A DNA stretch of 64,000 nt from a virus, in IMG/VR virus record IMGVR_UViG_3300028197_001695, positions 1 to 64,000 of that record. The stretch is one strand, 5' to 3'. Each line of letters starts with the position of its first letter. The first letter of the stretch is position 1. The notes under the pieces are model-generated. The model did no database searches, was not told the DNA's origin, and saw only the letters and a list, made by a program, of their open reading frames with translations. The position numbers and the translations under genes were made by a program. Of this stretch, positions 17,775 to 27,519 are shown one piece after another.

Positions 17775-18574
17775 TACAATACATAAGTTTCTAGTTGTTC
17801 ATCTGTCAAAGTGAACGAAGAGTTTATTCCTGTCTCTATCATATACACTCCAGTATAGGTTTGAAGAAAATCTTGGGGATCTTGTTCCATTCCATTCAAG
17901 TAAAAGTCAATATGATGCTCTACAAATCCTGATCCAAATAAATCAGGTCCATCAGAAAATACCTCATTTATTTTATCTTTTTTTGGGATAGCAAATAAGT
18001 GTCCTGTAGTACCGTAAGCAGGTTGCTCAGAATATTTTAGTTTTTGCCCGTTTAAAAAAACATCGTAATTTTCGAATAAAGCATCTTCGGTTCCAGCATT
18101 AGAATAAGCAGTGTGGACCTTAGATCTAAGGCCATCAACATCTAAAGCGGAAAGAGGTGAGTGAATTGAAACCCCAGCAGCGAAATCTCTTTTATCGTAA
18201 AATACAATATCTTCACTACCTAAAGTTAAACTCGGATCAAAAATAATATTGCCTTTTGAATTATCTATATCAATAGCATAATTCCCAGAGTCACTTACGC
18301 TATAATAATATTGGTTTAATCCATCGGTAATAGAAAACCCTCCTTCAAGAAGAGTCTGAGAATTTAAAGAAGCTAAAGAACAATTTGAACCTGTAATTAC
18401 AGAATCATCAAAAGCTAATGAGTTTTCTTTTTTTCGACCGTTCGCATCTAAAACTAAGTATTCGGCTTCTGAATATTGTTGTAAAGAATATGCTAACTGG
18501 TTTTTATGCAGGATGTCCAACATACTCCCTGACATAGTAGAGTCTCCAGTAGATAATATGTAATTATAAGTCAT
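17774..18574 (-). CDS. Tail-associated structural protein, unrecognised
   Basis: 266 residues, beta-rich, acidic and poor in cysteine, in the chain of tail-tip genes; it overlaps both neighbours by 1-4 nt. Phrases such as DVFLNGQKLKYSEQPAYG and IDFYLNGMEQDP resemble short beta-hairpin domains found in phage fibre and collar proteins. A virion structural role is inferred from location and composition only. Confidence 0.55.
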   Translation of the reverse strand: MTYNYILSTGDSTMSGSMLDILHKNQLAYSLQQYSEAEYLVLDANGRKKENSLAFDDSVITGSNCSLASLNSQTLLEGGFSITDGLNQYYYSVSDSGNYAIDIDNSKGNIIFDPSLTLGSEDIVFYDKRDFAAGVSIHSPLSALDVDGLRSKVHTAYSNAGTEDALFENYDVFLNGQKLKYSEQPAYGTTGHLFAIPKKDKINEVFSDGPDLFGSGFVEHHIDFYLNGMEQDPQDFLQTYTGVYMIETGINSSFTLTDEQLETYVL

Positions 18575-19953
18575 GACCTGCCTCCCATATAATAAATAAA
18601 ATTTTTCTTAAAATCTTCGCTATCTTCTGAGAAAGTTGTTCCAGAAGAAGCTGGAATAGATATAGAATAAGATTCTTGCAAAGGAGTTTGGGTAACTCCA
18701 CTAACCTCAGAAAGTGTTCCAGTCAAAGGTGTTTTCCCAAACAAATCAATAGTTATTTTTTCTTGAGTTATACCAGTTGTTTCAGTATAAGTTTCTATTG
18801 ACTCAGAAATGTCATTTAATCCCAAAGTATCATAAGCATCTTCTCCAGTAGGATAATAAATATATCCAGAGTTTGAATGCAGTTGACCTAATTCTTCTTT
18901 ATAAAATGTCTTAACATTTCCATTATTTAAAGTATAATACTTGTAATAACGTTCTCCCTCTTTCTTGTTTTCTGACGAAGATAGTACTGCTCTGCCAGTA
19001 AACTCTTCTCTCCCTGTAATTATCTCTAATGTACCAGTAGAAACATAATCATAACCAGTTATTCCAGTTTTATAAATAATTGTATTAGCGTATCCTGTAA
19101 GTCTTTGCTCTGTTGTTGTAGACCCACCGTTAAAAACGTAATTACTAATCATTCCTTCGCCCAACTCTTTTAAAAACTCTTCTTCAATGTAACCAGAGAA
19201 GATAGCTAGATTGTTCAAGCTCCCACTAAATGTTGTATCATAATGATTTGTTGATCTGAAATAAGTATCGCTACCTCCGAAATTTAATACTGAAGTGGAG
19301 GAAATATAATTTTTATCAACAGGTATCTCCAAGCTTCTCACTAAGCTATTGAAATAATCAAAAACACTCAGTGTGATAAAAGATTCTGTTGCAGATACTG
19401 CGATTAAATTTCTTTTAGATAGCTCTATAGAATGAGCAACATCAATTGCATCACCATTAGGGCCAAAAGTTTGACAAAATAAATGACCCCTATCAGTAAT
19501 TCCAATATTAAATCCTTCAGACGTTTCTATATTAAAGGAATCAATGGTTTCCTCTCCAGTCGCGAAACAACCCATTATAATTCCATCATCAATATCCCCA
19601 TCAGCAAGCTCAAAATCAATCAAAGTAGATATATTGCTTGTGTTTAATCCATCTAAAGGTACTTGAAAATTTCCAGAAATTAGATTTAATTTATCTCCAT
19701 TTAATATACCGGAAGCCTTCATTAGAGCTGCGCCTTCACTACTGTCTCTCGCTCCAAGTAAAAATCCAGTATGCGTGGAAGGATCATTAGTATAAATAGA
19801 GTTAACTCGCACTCCTGTGTAATCTGAAGAGCTACTATTTCCCTGCACATTCACTTCATCTGAAGAGTCAAATACAAAATCGTAAAAAGCTGAGAGTCTT
19901 TGATTAGACCCCAGACTGTTTTTCAACTTAAAATATAAACCCTTATCGCTCAT
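18571..19953 (-). CDS. Tail protein with probable concanavalin/LamG-like domain
   Basis: 460 residues. Residues about 85-270 show the strand order and endings of LamG-like jelly-roll domains: SNISTLIDFELADGDID, FNIGITDRGHLFCQTFG, LIAVSATESFITLSVFDYFN and a terminal SGSLNNLAIFSGYIEEEFLKEL, where new coils are counted off at the end of such domains. LamG domains bind carbohydrates, so a role in host glycan recognition is plausible. The C-terminal 180 residues are beta-rich and unassigned. It overlaps the next gene by 4 nt. Confidence 0.55.
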   Translation of the reverse strand: MSDKGLYFKLKNSLGSNQRLSAFYDFVFDSSDEVNVQGNSSSSDYTGVRVNSIYTNDPSTHTGFLLGARDSSEGAALMKASGILNGDKLNLISGNFQVPLDGLNTSNISTLIDFELADGDIDDGIIMGCFATGEETIDSFNIETSEGFNIGITDRGHLFCQTFGPNGDAIDVAHSIELSKRNLIAVSATESFITLSVFDYFNSLVRSLEIPVDKNYISSTSVLNFGGSDTYFRSTNHYDTTFSGSLNNLAIFSGYIEEEFLKELGEGMISNYVFNGGSTTTEQRLTGYANTIIYKTGITGYDYVSTGTLEIITGREEFTGRAVLSSSENKKEGERYYKYYTLNNGNVKTFYKEELGQLHSNSGYIYYPTGEDAYDTLGLNDISESIETYTETTGITQEKITIDLFGKTPLTGTLSEVSGVTQTPLQESYSISIPASSGTTFSEDSEDFKKNFIYYMGGRS

Positions 19954-21566
19954 TAATAATACTTTGCTAAATTATATGATATTGAATTTTGCCCTGTTGA
20001 GTAAGACTCTGATATAACATGGTCCCCAGTACAATAAACAGAGACTAATTCTCTCAAGGTATCTAATTTACTACCATCATTATTACAGGTCGCTGAAATA
20101 GAATACTGCCCCAAACTTCTAGATATAACTTCAGCAGCTTGGAACCCACTTATTGTTTCTTGAACACTGTTAATAACAAGAGGTTTTTTATCCTGAATAT
20201 TAAAAGATAAATTTTTTAATTTCCCTGTAGAATAATCTATTTGATTATTATAATTATAGTTATATGAAATGGTATTCTCAACAGGATCTTTCGATATAGA
20301 AAAAGATTCTGGCTCGACGTTTATATAAGACGAATTAAGTTCATAACCAGTTGCTACTCCAGAAAAGTCTTGAATAGCCGATACAGCTATCGAATATTGA
20401 TCGACTTCACTAAGGGCTGATTCTATAGCCTGAAAGCGAGCGTTGTTTTCAAATTCTCCTGTTGAGTCAATAAGTAAAGTCCCAAAATATTTTAGATCTC
20501 CTTGGATGGAGACAGAAGATACAGCAGCATCTTTTGACAAACGAATGGAAGAAACGTAGGAATGTAATACATTACCATTTATTAAATCTACTTTATCTGA
20601 GTCCGTGAAAGTGAATGAAAATTCAAGTAAATTAGATCCAGTATTTAAATTGTAATTAAATGCAGTTGGACCCTCTTGAACAAAACTATAAACACCTGAT
20701 TCATAATCAGAGTAAGAATTAACCAACGCATTTATTGCGACATCAGTCGCTTGTGCTGGAGTGAAGTTACCAGTAGTTAATAATCCAACTTGAGTGCCTG
20801 TATTCGCGTCTATACTGCCCCGTACGCTTCCATCAACAGTAATTGAAAGTTGACTATCATTACTAAAGCTAATAGAAGTGGAGAGATCTACAATGCCACT
20901 ATCAGAATAAGACCTAGCAGAGTTATCTCTATCAGCAGCAGAATATGAGTATACCTCAGTTACTCCATAAACATTAGATTTTTTATCGACATTTTCCGTC
21001 CTAGACCTCAAGAAAGCATTGTCGCCACTATTGAACAAAGCAATATTTTCAAATCCATAAGCAAGTTTTCCTGTAACAAATTTACGAGCATTATTAAAAG
21101 GATCTTCAGAATTTACTTTTAATCCTTTCGCTGAAACAGTATGAGTAGCGTTTATGATTTTGTTGTCTCCCTCTTCATAAGACCATGAATTTGCTGGCTC
21201 TGTAATTCCGAAATATTCTGAAAAAGTTTCTCCAGAATAATATAGCGCAGTTAAGTTGTATGGGAGGACTGTGGTAGAATCACTATTGCCAAAATCAATA
21301 CTTTCCACGAAGGAACAAGGACAAGTTTTAGTCTCATTTTCAATTGTAATAGTTAAGTCTTCATATTCATTTAGAAAACCACTAACCATTTGCATTTTTT
21401 GTGCATCTAATCCGCTTAAATTACTCCCAGTAAGAAAACCGACCAAGTTGACTCTAATTGCGCTATGATCTAAAAGTCCACCCAATTTCACAACCTCATC
21501 TTCTTCAGAAAAAAGAGGTATTGGTTCTGGGAAAGAGTAGCTCCCGTATGTGATAGAAGTTGCCAT
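19953..21566 (-). CDS. Tail protein, probable paralogue of the next upstream tail gene
   Basis: 537 residues, beta-rich. An N-terminal domain (residues 1-135) includes NETKTCPCSFVESIDFGNSDS and later an ATHTVSAKGLKV strand; a C-terminal part contains ISYNYNYNNQIDYSTG. The order of elements parallels the 514-residue protein encoded at 21568-23112, suggesting a duplicated tail-tip module. A distal tail or collar function is inferred from position. A late-type motif lies about 20 nt upstream of its ATG inside the end of the preceding gene. Confidence 0.5.
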   Translation of the reverse strand: MATSITYGSYSFPEPIPLFSEEDEVVKLGGLLDHSAIRVNLVGFLTGSNLSGLDAQKMQMVSGFLNEYEDLTITIENETKTCPCSFVESIDFGNSDSTTVLPYNLTALYYSGETFSEYFGITEPANSWSYEEGDNKIINATHTVSAKGLKVNSEDPFNNARKFVTGKLAYGFENIALFNSGDNAFLRSRTENVDKKSNVYGVTEVYSYSAADRDNSARSYSDSGIVDLSTSISFSNDSQLSITVDGSVRGSIDANTGTQVGLLTTGNFTPAQATDVAINALVNSYSDYESGVYSFVQEGPTAFNYNLNTGSNLLEFSFTFTDSDKVDLINGNVLHSYVSSIRLSKDAAVSSVSIQGDLKYFGTLLIDSTGEFENNARFQAIESALSEVDQYSIAVSAIQDFSGVATGYELNSSYINVEPESFSISKDPVENTISYNYNYNNQIDYSTGKLKNLSFNIQDKKPLVINSVQETISGFQAAEVISRSLGQYSISATCNNDGSKLDTLRELVSVYCTGDHVISESYSTGQNSISYNLAKYY

Positions 21567-21567
21567 C

Positions 21568-23112
21568 TTAAGCGATTATATATTGTATTACACGAGTTGT
21601 AGTACCATCTGACAAATTAGATTTCATAACATCACTCGCAGCATAAAAAGTTGTCTCTTGTAAAAATGCATTCATTTCTGAGGTCTTCCCATTTAAAAAG
21701 TCTTTCCCATAAAATTTTCCGTATGCTGGGTCTGAAGTGACGGTAGCTGTGACAGTAGCTGAACCCAACTTATTTAAATCAGAAGTAACGAGCTTTTCTT
21801 TTAGATTCGTTAGATCAAGAACAACAGAACTTCTTTTAACTTTATCTTCCTTCTGAATCGAAATGTTAAATTTCAAGATGCCTTTTGGCAAAGGACCAGA
21901 GTCATATGAGTCATCAGTAATATATTTTATCTCTTCTGTTACTGATCCTTGTGGTTTATCAATTGTAGCCGATCTTGATTTTTCATATATATCTGTAGCT
22001 TCTGAAAACAAACCTAAAACCTTGCTTTCATTTTTATCTTTATAAGAGGTCCATAAAGCTATAACGCTATCATATCTTGTTTGAGAGTTCTTATCTTTAG
22101 CTTTATATGTAACACTCAAATCGTATTCAAGAAATGTTCCATTTTTATTTTTGGAGCAATTATATATAATACTATTATCTTGTGATAATGCTGGGTTAGT
22201 AGAAAACTCAAGAGATAAATTCCCTTTTCTTGAATCTTTAGTAATACCTTTTTCTATTGAAAATGGCTTTCCAAATTTAGTCTGCTCATCAGAAATTATG
22301 CTATCTATTGTTGACGCTATAGCAGACTCCAAGACATTAGACGAATCATACTTTAGAGAAGTGAATTCAACATTAATTCTTTTACTTAAATAACCTATTT
22401 CATCAACAGAAATTGAGCTAGTGATTTTCTTCGATACGTTCTCTGAATCAACAATAAAGGAAGAATCAAAACTTTCTTGTAATTCTACAGATAAGTTTAT
22501 TAAATCAATAGTTTGATTTAGTTTGCCATTGTAGTTATCATTAAATCTAGCATTCTCAGATATACCATCCTCATAGTATCCTAAGTTGGGTCTATTAGCG
22601 TAGTAATAATTAGTTAAAAATATCTTGACATTCGTCAAAAACTGATTTCCTGCATCTTGAGAATACTTAATAGATACATTTCTTGAATATGAGTAATCTG
22701 CATCAGACCTGCCGAATGTATAATTTTCTGAAAAGCTTTCTAGTAAATGAGGGTTTGGTATGTATTTCGCAAAAGTCTTTGAACTATAGTCATCCAACCT
22801 CCTCCTTTCTTGAATTCCAATGTTAACTGTATCCTCACCATTGAGAGATCCTTCTTCAAAAGAAACACTAGTTACTAATCCATTAAGTATTTCATCACCA
22901 GCGATCCTTGCTGTTATATTCCTTCTTTTATAAGCTGCTCTAATTGCCGATCTACCAGAAAGAAGAACTCCATCGTTATTATCGAAAAGAACATCTTCTA
23001 CCTTTAAAGAATAATTTAAAGCAACTACATACCCAAATATCTCTTCACTCTCTAAATAGGAGTAAGATATTTGCGAGCTAGAATTGATTACATTATTTAC
23101 TAAAAGACTCAT
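21568..23112 (-). CDS. Tail protein following the tape measure gene
   Basis: 514 residues. It stands directly after the tape measure gene, the usual place of the distal tail protein in long-tailed phages. The N-terminal 110 residues contain SGRSAIRAAYKRRNITARI and GLVTSVSFEEGSLNGEDTVNI, a beta-sandwich-like pattern; the middle has NYTFGRSDADYSYSRNVSI. No enzyme motif is seen. The protein is rich in S, N and Y like other tail-tip proteins here. Function is inferred from gene order. Confidence 0.5.
   Translation of the reverse strand: MSLLVNNVINSSSQISYSYLESEEIFGYVVALNYSLKVEDVLFDNNDGVLLSGRSAIRAAYKRRNITARIAGDEILNGLVTSVSFEEGSLNGEDTVNIGIQERRRLDDYSSKTFAKYIPNPHLLESFSENYTFGRSDADYSYSRNVSIKYSQDAGNQFLTNVKIFLTNYYYANRPNLGYYEDGISENARFNDNYNGKLNQTIDLINLSVELQESFDSSFIVDSENVSKKITSSISVDEIGYLSKRINVEFTSLKYDSSNVLESAIASTIDSIISDEQTKFGKPFSIEKGITKDSRKGNLSLEFSTNPALSQDNSIIYNCSKNKNGTFLEYDLSVTYKAKDKNSQTRYDSVIALWTSYKDKNESKVLGLFSEATDIYEKSRSATIDKPQGSVTEEIKYITDDSYDSGPLPKGILKFNISIQKEDKVKRSSVVLDLTNLKEKLVTSDLNKLGSATVTATVTSDPAYGKFYGKDFLNGKTSEMNAFLQETTFYAASDVMKSNLSDGTTTRVIQYIIA
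21587..21594 (-). promoter_or_regulatory. Late-type promoter motif inside the tail operon
   Basis: Minus strand reads CGTGTAAT, 20 nt before the ATG at 21566 and inside the end of the upstream gene. It matches the AGTGTAAT-like set with one difference at the first base. Confidence 0.35.
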
Positions 23113-23129
23113 TTAAATATTTTATAATC

Positions 23130-26100
23130 TTAATTCGCAGCCTCTCCTTTTAAAGCCCCAACAACGTCGTCCAACTCTGATTGCTCTTTACCGCGAGCTG
23201 CTTCAAGTTTAGCTATTCTTTTATCTTGTTCTTTAAGATTCACATCAACCCTAGACACTAATCCATTAACCGTTTCTGCTATACCAGTGACTACACCTGT
23301 TGCCTTAGCTAATATTTTTGTGTCTCCAGCTGCTTTTTCCAATGAAGTACGAATTTTCTGCATCTGAGCTGTTACATTAGATTTGCCGAATGCGTCTCCA
23401 AAATCGTTCATTTTCCTTTCTAATTCTTCGCCTTGTTTCGCTAATGCTGCTGCGACCATATCTAAATCACTCCTTCTTTTGTCATTAGCTCTTGATGGAA
23501 GATATTGAGAATAACGTTCTCTTTCTTCAGCAGTTCCCCCTTCGATACGAGACTTACCTTCAATTCTTCTTAAACCTGCTTCATCTATTAGTTGCCTACT
23601 ATCTCCAGAAGCTAATCCAGCAGCTTTTCTTAAAGCATCTTTCATTGCTTCAGATTGACCAGAAAGTGTCGTTCCTTCAAATTCAGCAATACGCTTGGCC
23701 CTTTCTTCGTCTGTCTTCGCTGACTTAAAATCTTTTCGGAAAGCTCCTATTGAGTCGAGGTCAATTTTGTCGCCTTGGACTCCTTTGGAGATACCTGATA
23801 TAGCGGTCTGAATAGCTTCACTTTGTAATTTGGCAGACTCTTTAGCAACTTCCGCTTGTCTGTTCAATATTTCTGTTTGCTTCTGCGCCATGAAAATAGC
23901 AGCATCTTTGACTTTTTGGTTAAAGTTTTCTGAAGCCTTCTTTATAGCTTCACCAAGCTCTTTTCTTTCTGCTGGATCTTTCGATACTCTAAGCTGAGTT
24001 TTTAAATCTTCAAGATCCCCCTTTGCAATACCTGCCTCTGCTTGTTTTGAACCAATAGCAAGATCTCTTTTTAAAACACCTGCCAATGGCCCTTGAACTC
24101 CTTGCATTAAAGCTGACGCAGTATCAAGGTTCCCTTTCTTTTCCTTTACTGTTTCTTTTAGTTTTATTCCTTCGTTTTTGCTTTTAAATCTTAATATGTC
24201 TGCTTCAATGCGTTTTAATGCATTTACTTTTGCTTGGATTGTCGCAGTTTTCGCTGCTATTTCACCTGCTCTGGCTGTCGCCTTTTCAAATTTAGCCATG
24301 ACTTCTTCAAAGTCACTATTTATCTGTTCCTGTGTCCTGTCTTCTGAAGGATCTTCTAGAGTTAATGCAGTTAGTTGAGCTTGCATTCCCTCGATTGGTC
24401 CTGAAATATCAAGGTTGCCAAAACCTAGATCAGTTAATTTCTTTAACTTGGCAGTTATAACGCTTGCGTCCAGACCACCAAAGCCTTTTTCCATAGCGTC
24501 TTCAATAGATGCTCCCTTCCTTTGCTGTTCAGCAACTTTCGCCTGTGCTTTTTCGTATGCTTCAGCAGCTTTTTTATTTTTAAATAAGCCTATTCCCAAA
24601 CCAACTAAAGCTCCAGCAGCTGCGCCAATCGGACCTCCTATCGCTGCTCCAGTCGCAGCGAAACTAGCCATCTCAGTTCCGACAGTCAAAAGACTTTGCT
24701 TGGTAGTTACCGCTTCACCTTCTATTGCTTTGTTCGCCTCTTGCAGTTGGGTTGACATCATGCTTAAGCCAATACTCGCGGTTATCCCCCCTTGTCCTTC
24801 CATCCTCCCTTGTACCCCCCTTTTTACTTTGTGAAACCTGCTATTTATATTGCTTGATCCGGGTGTTGGCTTGAGTTTAGAAGCCTTTCCCCCTACTTTT
24901 GAGAGAAGACCTAGTAAAGGTTTTATTAGACTACCAGCTGCGTAATTAGGGACATGTCTGTTTAACTTTAAATTTGGTAATGAACCTTTCGCCTTAAATG
25001 GCAGTTTCAGCCCCCTACTAGCTCTTTGTGCGCTAGTTGCCTTCCTCCTTTCAGATCTAAGGCTCGTTCCTTTTTTTCCAGCTGCTTTCGCAGTTTGTCT
25101 ATCAACCTCTTTCTGAGTAAAAGCTCCAGCACCAGTCTCTCTTCTTGCTTTTCTGATAAATGACCTCTTGTTTCCACTAGAGCTAGAATTTTTAAAATCA
25201 CCAATAGTCTGACGTATCCCAAAAAGCTTTTGAATTCTGCTGATATTTGGCCCTCCTCTAACATCAAAATCACCACCCGCATCCCTCTCTCTAGCCTCAT
25301 ATTTTAAAGACTTACTTATGCCCACTTCAAATGCAGATCCAACAGCAGCGTTCAAAGCTCCTTTGGCTCCACGGATAGAGTCAAATCCTTTTGCTATTTC
25401 AGATACTGGTGCAGATTTATCTAATGGCTTTATCCTTGAAGTCCAATCAGCAGCTTCCTTGAATAGATTGTCTTTAATTTTCTTTTCTAAAGAATCTTCT
25501 TCATTGTCAGATGCTTTTTTAATTTGAGAGGACTTTATTCCATGAATTTGATGAGTCGCCTTGTAGGGTTTCTTATCCACCGTCATTGGTTTGCCAAAAG
25601 AACTTCTTTCGTCTATTTTTGGAGTCAACATTACAAAACGGTCTCCCGATTGTTTCTCACTAAATGAAGTTCCTTCGGCTGACCCTTTTTTCCCTTTAAA
25701 TAGGTTTCTCTTCCCGCTACCTTTGTTAAATCTAGGGATTTGATCTTCGCGTAAAATTTCTTCTCTTCCATTAATGCGAACTTGCATTTCGGAAGTGTTC
25801 ATAACAGCAGGTCTCCCTCTAAAATCAGTCAAATAAGGCGATGCTCCTTTAGGAGCTTCTCTAGCCTCATTCATCATTGCTGACATCAAGTTTGGCTCCA
25901 TTTCCCCTTCTCCTCCAGCAGCGTAACGCTTCCCTCGCTTACCTGTGAAACCTCCTGACCCACTAAATCCTCTAACTCCTTTTGCAGATGCTTGCGTAGC
26001 AATCCTTCTTACTAGCTGCTCTTGTTGAGTTAATAACTGATTTTCTCTCTTAATGGCCGAGATTACAGCTTGTTCTTTTTCAGCTTGTGTCGCTGTGGTG

Positions 26101-27503
26101 CTTGCAAGTTTTTTTCTTAAGTTAGCGTCTTTTTGCAATAAGCCAATAATACCACCTTCAATATTCTTGATTCTTTCGGCAGCAGAACCCATCTGCATTA
26201 CTGTCTTGAATCCTTCTTTAGCGAATCTAAGAACAGTCCGGAATATCTTAACAAAAGCTACTGTAAACAACGCTAACCCCGGACCAGATATAAACCCTCC
26301 AATAATTTTGAATAATCCTTGAACAAATTTATTACCTTTTTCTGGATCAAGGGCTTTATCTAATCCTTCTGCTAAGGTTGTCGCAATCCCAACTAGACTT
26401 CCCAACAAGGGAGCAAAAGTAAGCTGGCCAACCTTCTCTCCAAGACTTGTCGCGCTAACAATAAGAGAATTCAAGTTTGCTTTCAATGTCTCATTAAGAG
26501 CGTTATTTTTTATCGTAGCTTCGTTTATAGCCTGAAAGGAAGTTGTAGTAGCCTCCCCAAAAACAGAAGCATCGTTACCAATATCTTTTAACGCAGCACT
26601 AACAACGTTAATTTGGAACACACCACCAGCGAGTTCTTTAATTTGACTTGCTACAGTTGGATCAGATATTTTTTGTAATGCATCAGATAAGGCTTTTAAT
26701 TTTTGAACGCCAGACTGGTTTGCATCTATCGCAACTCCCAACGATTGAAGATCTTCAATTGTAGAACCCCTACTCAAGCGAGTAAAAATTGATTTAAAAG
26801 CGTTACCAATAACAGCACCACCACGCGCAGTCCTCTGCTCAACAGCGGTAATTAAACCAAGCAGTTCATCGAAAGAAACTCCCGCATCTTCTGCTGTAGA
26901 ACCAGCTCGACTAAAACCATCTGCGAGGTCTTGAGCAGATACCGCGAAAGCGGTATCAACAGCGACAATTTTGTTAACCACTTGTTCCGCAGTTAACCCA
27001 GCAGAAGTGAAACCATTCATTGCTGCTGTTAAAGCCTTCACTGATTGCTCCGCTCCAAGTCCAGAAATCCTAGTAAGAACAAGAGCTGCCTCTAATCTTT
27101 TAGCACTCTCTGTAGCACTAAGACCTTGCCTAGCAAGTTCAGCAGCACCTTCGGCTACAGTGTCAAACGATTGACCTGTGCTTTTAGCTACCTGAAAAAT
27201 TGAGTTTCTATATTTGTTGAACTCTGAAGCTCCTGCGCCCAAGATGGAGTTAATCTCTTTTAATTTTGCTTCTACATTAATGGTGGTTGTGACTAATGCC
27301 CTAAAAGATTGAGTAATCCCGTTAATAACAGTAGTAGTGGCTCCAAAAGCAAAAACACGAGCAGTAGATGCATCTAAAGATTTCTGGAACTCAGAAGCTT
27401 GTCCTGTAATTCTACCTAAAGCTTGTTGCACCTGCTTCGCAGAGGCATTGATACTAGCTGGATTTAGGTTTAAATTAGCATTAATGTTAATTGGAGCAGC
27501 CAT
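23130..27503 (-). CDS. Tail tape measure protein (TP901-like) with embedded nuclease-like segment
   Basis: 1457 residues, the longest gene in the window. Residues about 1-330 match the TP901 tape-measure core: QVAKSTGQSFDTVAEGAAELARQG, TAAMNGFTSAGLTAEQVVNKI and SFDELLGLITAVEQRTARGG. Two hydrophobic stretches follow (GPGLALFTVAFVKIF near residue 405; a glycine/alanine-rich AAIGGPIGAAAGALVGLGIGLF near 960). The C-terminal third is helical and charged. Residues about 720-775 hold AFEVGISKSL, GGDFDVRG and IGDFKNS, an E...D...DxK arrangement like PD-(D/E)XK nucleases. The protein sets tail length and is ejected into the cell. It lies downstream of the chaperone genes as expected. Confidence 0.92.
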   Translation of the reverse strand: MAAPININANLNLNPASINASAKQVQQALGRITGQASEFQKSLDASTARVFAFGATTTVINGITQSFRALVTTTINVEAKLKEINSILGAGASEFNKYRNSIFQVAKSTGQSFDTVAEGAAELARQGLSATESAKRLEAALVLTRISGLGAEQSVKALTAAMNGFTSAGLTAEQVVNKIVAVDTAFAVSAQDLADGFSRAGSTAEDAGVSFDELLGLITAVEQRTARGGAVIGNAFKSIFTRLSRGSTIEDLQSLGVAIDANQSGVQKLKALSDALQKISDPTVASQIKELAGGVFQINVVSAALKDIGNDASVFGEATTTSFQAINEATIKNNALNETLKANLNSLIVSATSLGEKVGQLTFAPLLGSLVGIATTLAEGLDKALDPEKGNKFVQGLFKIIGGFISGPGLALFTVAFVKIFRTVLRFAKEGFKTVMQMGSAAERIKNIEGGIIGLLQKDANLRKKLASTTATQAEKEQAVISAIKRENQLLTQQEQLVRRIATQASAKGVRGFSGSGGFTGKRGKRYAAGGEGEMEPNLMSAMMNEAREAPKGASPYLTDFRGRPAVMNTSEMQVRINGREEILREDQIPRFNKGSGKRNLFKGKKGSAEGTSFSEKQSGDRFVMLTPKIDERSSFGKPMTVDKKPYKATHQIHGIKSSQIKKASDNEEDSLEKKIKDNLFKEAADWTSRIKPLDKSAPVSEIAKGFDSIRGAKGALNAAVGSAFEVGISKSLKYEARERDAGGDFDVRGGPNISRIQKLFGIRQTIGDFKNSSSSGNKRSFIRKARRETGAGAFTQKEVDRQTAKAAGKKGTSLRSERRKATSAQRASRGLKLPFKAKGSLPNLKLNRHVPNYAAGSLIKPLLGLLSKVGGKASKLKPTPGSSNINSRFHKVKRGVQGRMEGQGGITASIGLSMMSTQLQEANKAIEGEAVTTKQSLLTVGTEMASFAATGAAIGGPIGAAAGALVGLGIGLFKNKKAAEAYEKAQAKVAEQQRKGASIEDAMEKGFGGLDASVITAKLKKLTDLGFGNLDISGPIEGMQAQLTALTLEDPSEDRTQEQINSDFEEVMAKFEKATARAGEIAAKTATIQAKVNALKRIEADILRFKSKNEGIKLKETVKEKKGNLDTASALMQGVQGPLAGVLKRDLAIGSKQAEAGIAKGDLEDLKTQLRVSKDPAERKELGEAIKKASENFNQKVKDAAIFMAQKQTEILNRQAEVAKESAKLQSEAIQTAISGISKGVQGDKIDLDSIGAFRKDFKSAKTDEERAKRIAEFEGTTLSGQSEAMKDALRKAAGLASGDSRQLIDEAGLRRIEGKSRIEGGTAEERERYSQYLPSRANDKRRSDLDMVAAALAKQGEELERKMNDFGDAFGKSNVTAQMQKIRTSLEKAAGDTKILAKATGVVTGIAETVNGLVSRVDVNLKEQDKRIAKLEAARGKEQSELDDVVGALKGEAAN

Positions 27504-27511
27504 TGTAATTT

Positions 27512-27519
27512 AATACACT
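27512..27519 (-). promoter_or_regulatory. Late-type promoter motif before the tape measure gene
   Basis: Minus strand reads AGTGTATT, 8 nt before the ATG at 27503, overlapping the stop region of the upstream gene. Confidence 0.5.

Noticed and set aside
24415-24834. 139-residue plus-strand frame opposite the tape measure gene
   Set aside because: It mirrors the alanine-rich coding strand, giving an A/P/L-rich product; no promoter or start signal, and the tape measure frame is certain.
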